64,000 bases of DNA, taken from NCBI GenBank assembly GCA_937931645.1, contig CALHAR010000005.1:1-64000 (forward strand). Direction: 5' to 3'. The position numbers were made by a program, and so were the translations under genes. How positions within the stretch are numbered: the stretch's first letter is position 1; each line of letters starts with the position of its first letter. Shown here piece after piece: positions 61,246-64,000 of this stretch. Below the pieces are notes generated by a model. That model was not told where the DNA came from, searched no databases, and saw nothing but the letters and a program-made list of their open reading frames with translations. This DNA comes from an uncultured Alphaproteobacteria bacterium. GTDB lineage: Bacteria > Pseudomonadota > Alphaproteobacteria > Micavibrionales > Micavibrionaceae.

Positions 61246-62169
61246 ATGAGTATTAAGCGTGAACGACTGTTTTGTTTTGGCTATGGATATACAGCTGATT
61301 ATTTAGGGCATGCCTTACAAAACAAAGATGACGCTTGGACTATCGAAGGAACGACTCGTGACGAAGATAGAAAACGCGAATTACTAGCGCGTAGAATTCG
61401 TACGCGTATTTTTGATACAGAACGTCCAATCCCTGATTCTGTGAATATTTTGAATCAGTGTACACATCTTCTTATTTCCACACCACCAAATGCAGAAGGC
61501 GATCCAGCCTTCAACCTACATGCACAAGATTTGGTTGGATTGAAAAATTTAAAATGGGTGGGCTATCTTTCTAGCACGAGTGTTTATGGTGATCGTGATG
61601 GCGCTGAAGTAACGGAAAGCTCTGAAGTTCGTCCAACATCTGCCCGTGGTTCAAAACGTGCCTTAGCGGAACGTCAATGGCTTTCTCTATTTAAAAACTA
61701 TGGTATTCCTGTTCATATTTTTCGCCTTGCGGGTATTTATGGTCCAGGTCGTAGTGCTTTAGATTCAGTGCGTGTTGGTATAGCACGTCGTATTAATAAG
61801 CCAGGACATAAATTTAACCGTATCCATGTAGATGATATAGTACAAGTATTGCTTAAGTCATTTGAAAACCCAAACCCTGGCTCTATCTATAACTTAGCAG
61901 ATGATCTGCCAACGCCTAGTTATGATGTTATTGGACAAGCTTGCCAAATGTTAGGGCAACCATTGCCGCCGATTATTCCTTATGACGAGGCTAATTTGGC
62001 ACCTATTACATTAAGTTTTTATAATGATAATAAACACGTGAGCAATCATAAAATTAAAACTGATTTAGGCGTACAGTTAAAATATCCAGATTATCGCGCG
62101 GGCTTAGAAGGGTGTTTAAAGGCCGAAGAATATGCCCAAATACAGTTGCAAGAAGAGATCTATAATTAA
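61246..62169 (+). CDS. NAD(P)-dependent epimerase/dehydratase, extended SDR (YeeZ type)
   Basis: A 307-residue Rossmann protein. The nucleotide-binding turn is FGYGYTADYLGHAL. The STSVYGDRDGAEVTE segment carries the catalytic Tyr, and RLAGIYGPGRSALD is the following family signature. The reaction and substrate cannot be told; E. coli YeeZ itself has no known function. The stop shares TTAA with the stop of the convergent histidine kinase. Confidence 0.85.
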   Translation: MSIKRERLFCFGYGYTADYLGHALQNKDDAWTIEGTTRDEDRKRELLARRIRTRIFDTERPIPDSVNILNQCTHLLISTPPNAEGDPAFNLHAQDLVGLKNLKWVGYLSSTSVYGDRDGAEVTESSEVRPTSARGSKRALAERQWLSLFKNYGIPVHIFRLAGIYGPGRSALDSVRVGIARRINKPGHKFNRIHVDDIVQVLLKSFENPNPGSIYNLADDLPTPSYDVIGQACQMLGQPLPPIIPYDEANLAPITLSFYNDNKHVSNHKIKTDLGVQLKYPDYRAGLEGCLKAEEYAQIQLQEEIYN

Positions 62170-63977
62170 CGGCTCTTTTGAATAGGAAGACGAATTGTTA
62201 CGGTTGTTCCAACATCAATTGTCGATTCAATATGCAAGTTACCGCCATGCATTTCGGCCAGCTCTTTTGTAATGGCAAGACCAAGGCCTGATCCTTCATA
62301 TTCTCTTGTGTAATCACTCTCTGCTTGTTCAAACGGCATGGTGATATTGGCAAGTTTATTAGCAGGAATACCGATACCCTCATCTTTTATTATTATACTG
62401 ATGTGTCTTTCCTTTTTTACAAGGCTCAGGTCGATATTTCCTTTTGTATGGGAAAACTTAACCGCATTTGACAAAAGATTTAAAACCATTTGCATCACGG
62501 CACGTCGATCCGCAGCAATTTGTAACATCTCATCATCAAGATTAACGTTTATTTTTATTTCTGCATCAAGGGCGCGTCCTTCCATCATATGGGCGGCCAT
62601 ACCAATGACTTTGGCAATATTAAACTTCTCTATATTTAGTTCATATTTACCAGCTTCAATTTTCGACATGTCAAGAATATCACTGATAAGATCAAGTAGG
62701 TGTTCACCGCTTTCACGAATGCCGCCAATATATTCTAAATATTTTTCAGTACCAATAGGACCCAAAAGTTGGCGCTCAATCATTTCAGAAAAACCTATAA
62801 TGGCATTAAGCGGTGTACGTAACTCATGGCTCATATTAGCAAGGAACTGCGTTTTAGCCGCATAAGCATGCTCAACACTTTCCTTAGCCTTAACCAAATC
62901 TAACTCACGATGTGTTGCATCGGTTATATCTTGCATGATTCCATATAGGGCAATAACGTCATCATCTTGGTCGGTTTCACAACGACCTTCGCAACGTACG
63001 TATCTTAACTCACCATCGGGGCGCGTTAAACGAAAATCCATATCATAGTCATTTTGTTCAATGACCGCCCGTTGAAAGACTTGGATCATTCGTCCTGAAT
63101 CACGTCTGTCGATCATACGTGTTATGCTGTCTAGGGTAGGGTTGAACTTACCTTTTTCAACGCCAAATATAGCGTAAAGCTGATCTGAGAATTTAATTTT
63201 GTCGCCGCCAACTTCCCATTCCCATTGGCCTATATTACCTATGGCTTCGGCTTCGGTTAATTTTTTCTGTTGGCGCTGTAAAGATTCTCTGTAAAATTTT
63301 AAAGGAGTTAAATCCCGACCTGTACTATATAGCTTTTCACCAACAAAACTATGTTTCCATTCGATCCAAAGTGTCTTTCCTGCTTTATCAATAGAGTATG
63401 TTTCTATTGTTAAATAACCTTCGGTTTTGTTTTCTTTAAATAGTTTGATATTATCTTTTAACTTTTTTTGATCATTGGGGTGGACTAAATCAAATATATT
63501 TTTCTCTGTCAGTTCTTCTAAACTATACCCAAATAGTGACGTAAAATTTTGGTTAATTGTTATAAAGTTCCCTTTGCTATCGGTGATACTACAGGCGTCA
63601 AACGAAAGGTCGATAAAGGGTGCTGCCTCTTCACCACGCTTCTTCATTACTTTTTCAGTTACATAAGAGCTCAAGTTGCCCTTGTCTGATGTATCTTCTA
63701 TTGAACCAACCATGAACCGTTCACCACTTTGTGAGGGCACCCAGTCTATCTGAAAAGAAAGTTTCTGTTTGTTGGTTTTGAGAGTAAGACTGTTTTCACC
63801 AATATTTATTTCTTTCTCAGAAGAGAAAATATTATCAATATTATTACCTTCTATATCACCACAAAGATCTTTGAATGGTTGATTGCAAAAAATAATTTTT
63901 TGTTTTTCATCAATAATCATACGTGGGATATAATCATCGCCATATAAAGAGGTTGATTGATCTTTATTCCCCTTCAT
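62166..63977 (-). CDS. PAS-domain sensor histidine kinase
   Basis: A cytosolic hybrid-free histidine kinase. It has 603 residues from the ATG at 63977, but the frame is open to the window edge with no stop upstream and no clear Shine-Dalgarno, so the true start may lie outside. Three PAS-like domains span about 15-90, 110-240 and 245-355. The dimerisation domain has the phospho-accepting His384 in NMSHELRTPLNAIIGFSEM (as shorter pieces). The ATPase domain has NLLSNAVKFSH, DEGIGIP and GSGLGLAI. No membrane segment is seen and no response regulator is adjacent. Confidence 0.92.
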   Translation of the reverse strand: MKGNKDQSTSLYGDDYIPRMIIDEKQKIIFCNQPFKDLCGDIEGNNIDNIFSSEKEINIGENSLTLKTNKQKLSFQIDWVPSQSGERFMVGSIEDTSDKGNLSSYVTEKVMKKRGEEAAPFIDLSFDACSITDSKGNFITINQNFTSLFGYSLEELTEKNIFDLVHPNDQKKLKDNIKLFKENKTEGYLTIETYSIDKAGKTLWIEWKHSFVGEKLYSTGRDLTPLKFYRESLQRQQKKLTEAEAIGNIGQWEWEVGGDKIKFSDQLYAIFGVEKGKFNPTLDSITRMIDRRDSGRMIQVFQRAVIEQNDYDMDFRLTRPDGELRYVRCEGRCETDQDDDVIALYGIMQDITDATHRELDLVKAKESVEHAYAAKTQFLANMSHELRTPLNAIIGFSEMIERQLLGPIGTEKYLEYIGGIRESGEHLLDLISDILDMSKIEAGKYELNIEKFNIAKVIGMAAHMMEGRALDAEIKINVNLDDEMLQIAADRRAVMQMVLNLLSNAVKFSHTKGNIDLSLVKKERHISIIIKDEGIGIPANKLANITMPFEQAESDYTREYEGSGLGLAITKELAEMHGGNLHIESTIDVGTTVTIRLPIQKSR

Positions 63978-64000
63978 GTCAGGGGATGATTTTTGTTTTT

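Noticed and set aside
1..64000. Insertion sequences, prophage or tRNA genes
   Set aside because: No transposase or integrase frame, no phage gene block and no tRNA-like cloverleaf was found on reading the window; a short or unusual element could still be missed.

Overview
The window is 64 kb of gene-dense bacterial chromosome. It looks like an alphaproteobacterium of the Rhodospirillales/Micavibrionales sort, with an AT-rich genome (roughly 40 % G+C by eye, not computed). Reasons for this placement are the thrC - M16 protease - GNAT run, the kdsD-lptC-lptA-lptB-rpoN-hpf-ptsN gene set, pheA beside a membrane-anchored cytochrome c, tadA/rluB/rsmD, and a long-form HPF. I saw no rRNA, tRNA, insertion sequence, prophage or CRISPR array. 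The lineage is inferred from synteny and protein type, not from a marker gene.

Layout. 0-5 kb: the tail of a lysine/alanine-rich histone H1-like protein, an M32 carboxypeptidase, threonine synthase, an M16 processing-type protease and a GNAT enzyme. 5-11 kb (minus strand): PBP1A, MlaF, MlaE, alanine racemase and an unknown small protein with a perfect Shine-Dalgarno. 11.5-21 kb: FabD, then PtsN, HPF, RpoN, LptB, a LysE exporter, LptA, LptC, KdsD and RNase D on the minus strand, with murI reading the other way inside the set. 21-24 kb: a response regulator with a degenerate GGDEF domain and three unknown genes, one with an O-antigen-ligase-like motif. 24-32.5 kb: RecR, LolA, FtsK, two small unknown genes, prephenate dehydratase, cytochrome c, an EpmB-like radical SAM enzyme and leucyl aminopeptidase. 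32.6-36.5 kb: LptF, LptG, MlaA, MlaC. 36.5-44.8 kb: three consecutive large DotA/TraY-like membrane proteins, the most unusual block. 45-50 kb: EttA, then a TerA - cation/Ca2+ exchanger - TerD cluster and an unknown gene. 50-57.6 kb: XseA, PutA, PurD, TadA, RluB, RsmD. 57.6-64 kb: UppP, a small membrane protein, YceI, a cytochrome b561-YceI fusion, a GST, an SDR-type epimerase and a PAS histidine kinase that runs to the window edge.

How the genes fit together. Much of the window serves the cell envelope. LPS export is nearly complete on the inner-membrane and periplasmic side (LptB, LptF, LptG, LptC, LptA), with KdsD for Kdo synthesis. Retrograde lipid transport has MlaA, C, E and F but no MlaD or MlaB here. 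Peptidoglycan synthesis has PBP1A, MurI, Alr and UppP, lipoprotein transport has LolA, and division has FtsK. The rest is housekeeping metabolism, translation and DNA repair. The accessory parts are the DotA/TraY triplet, the Ter cluster, the 21-23.7 kb unknowns and the YceI/b561 pair.

The layout is unusually compact. Many convergent gene pairs end within a few bases of each other, and three pairs share one TTAA as both stop codons.
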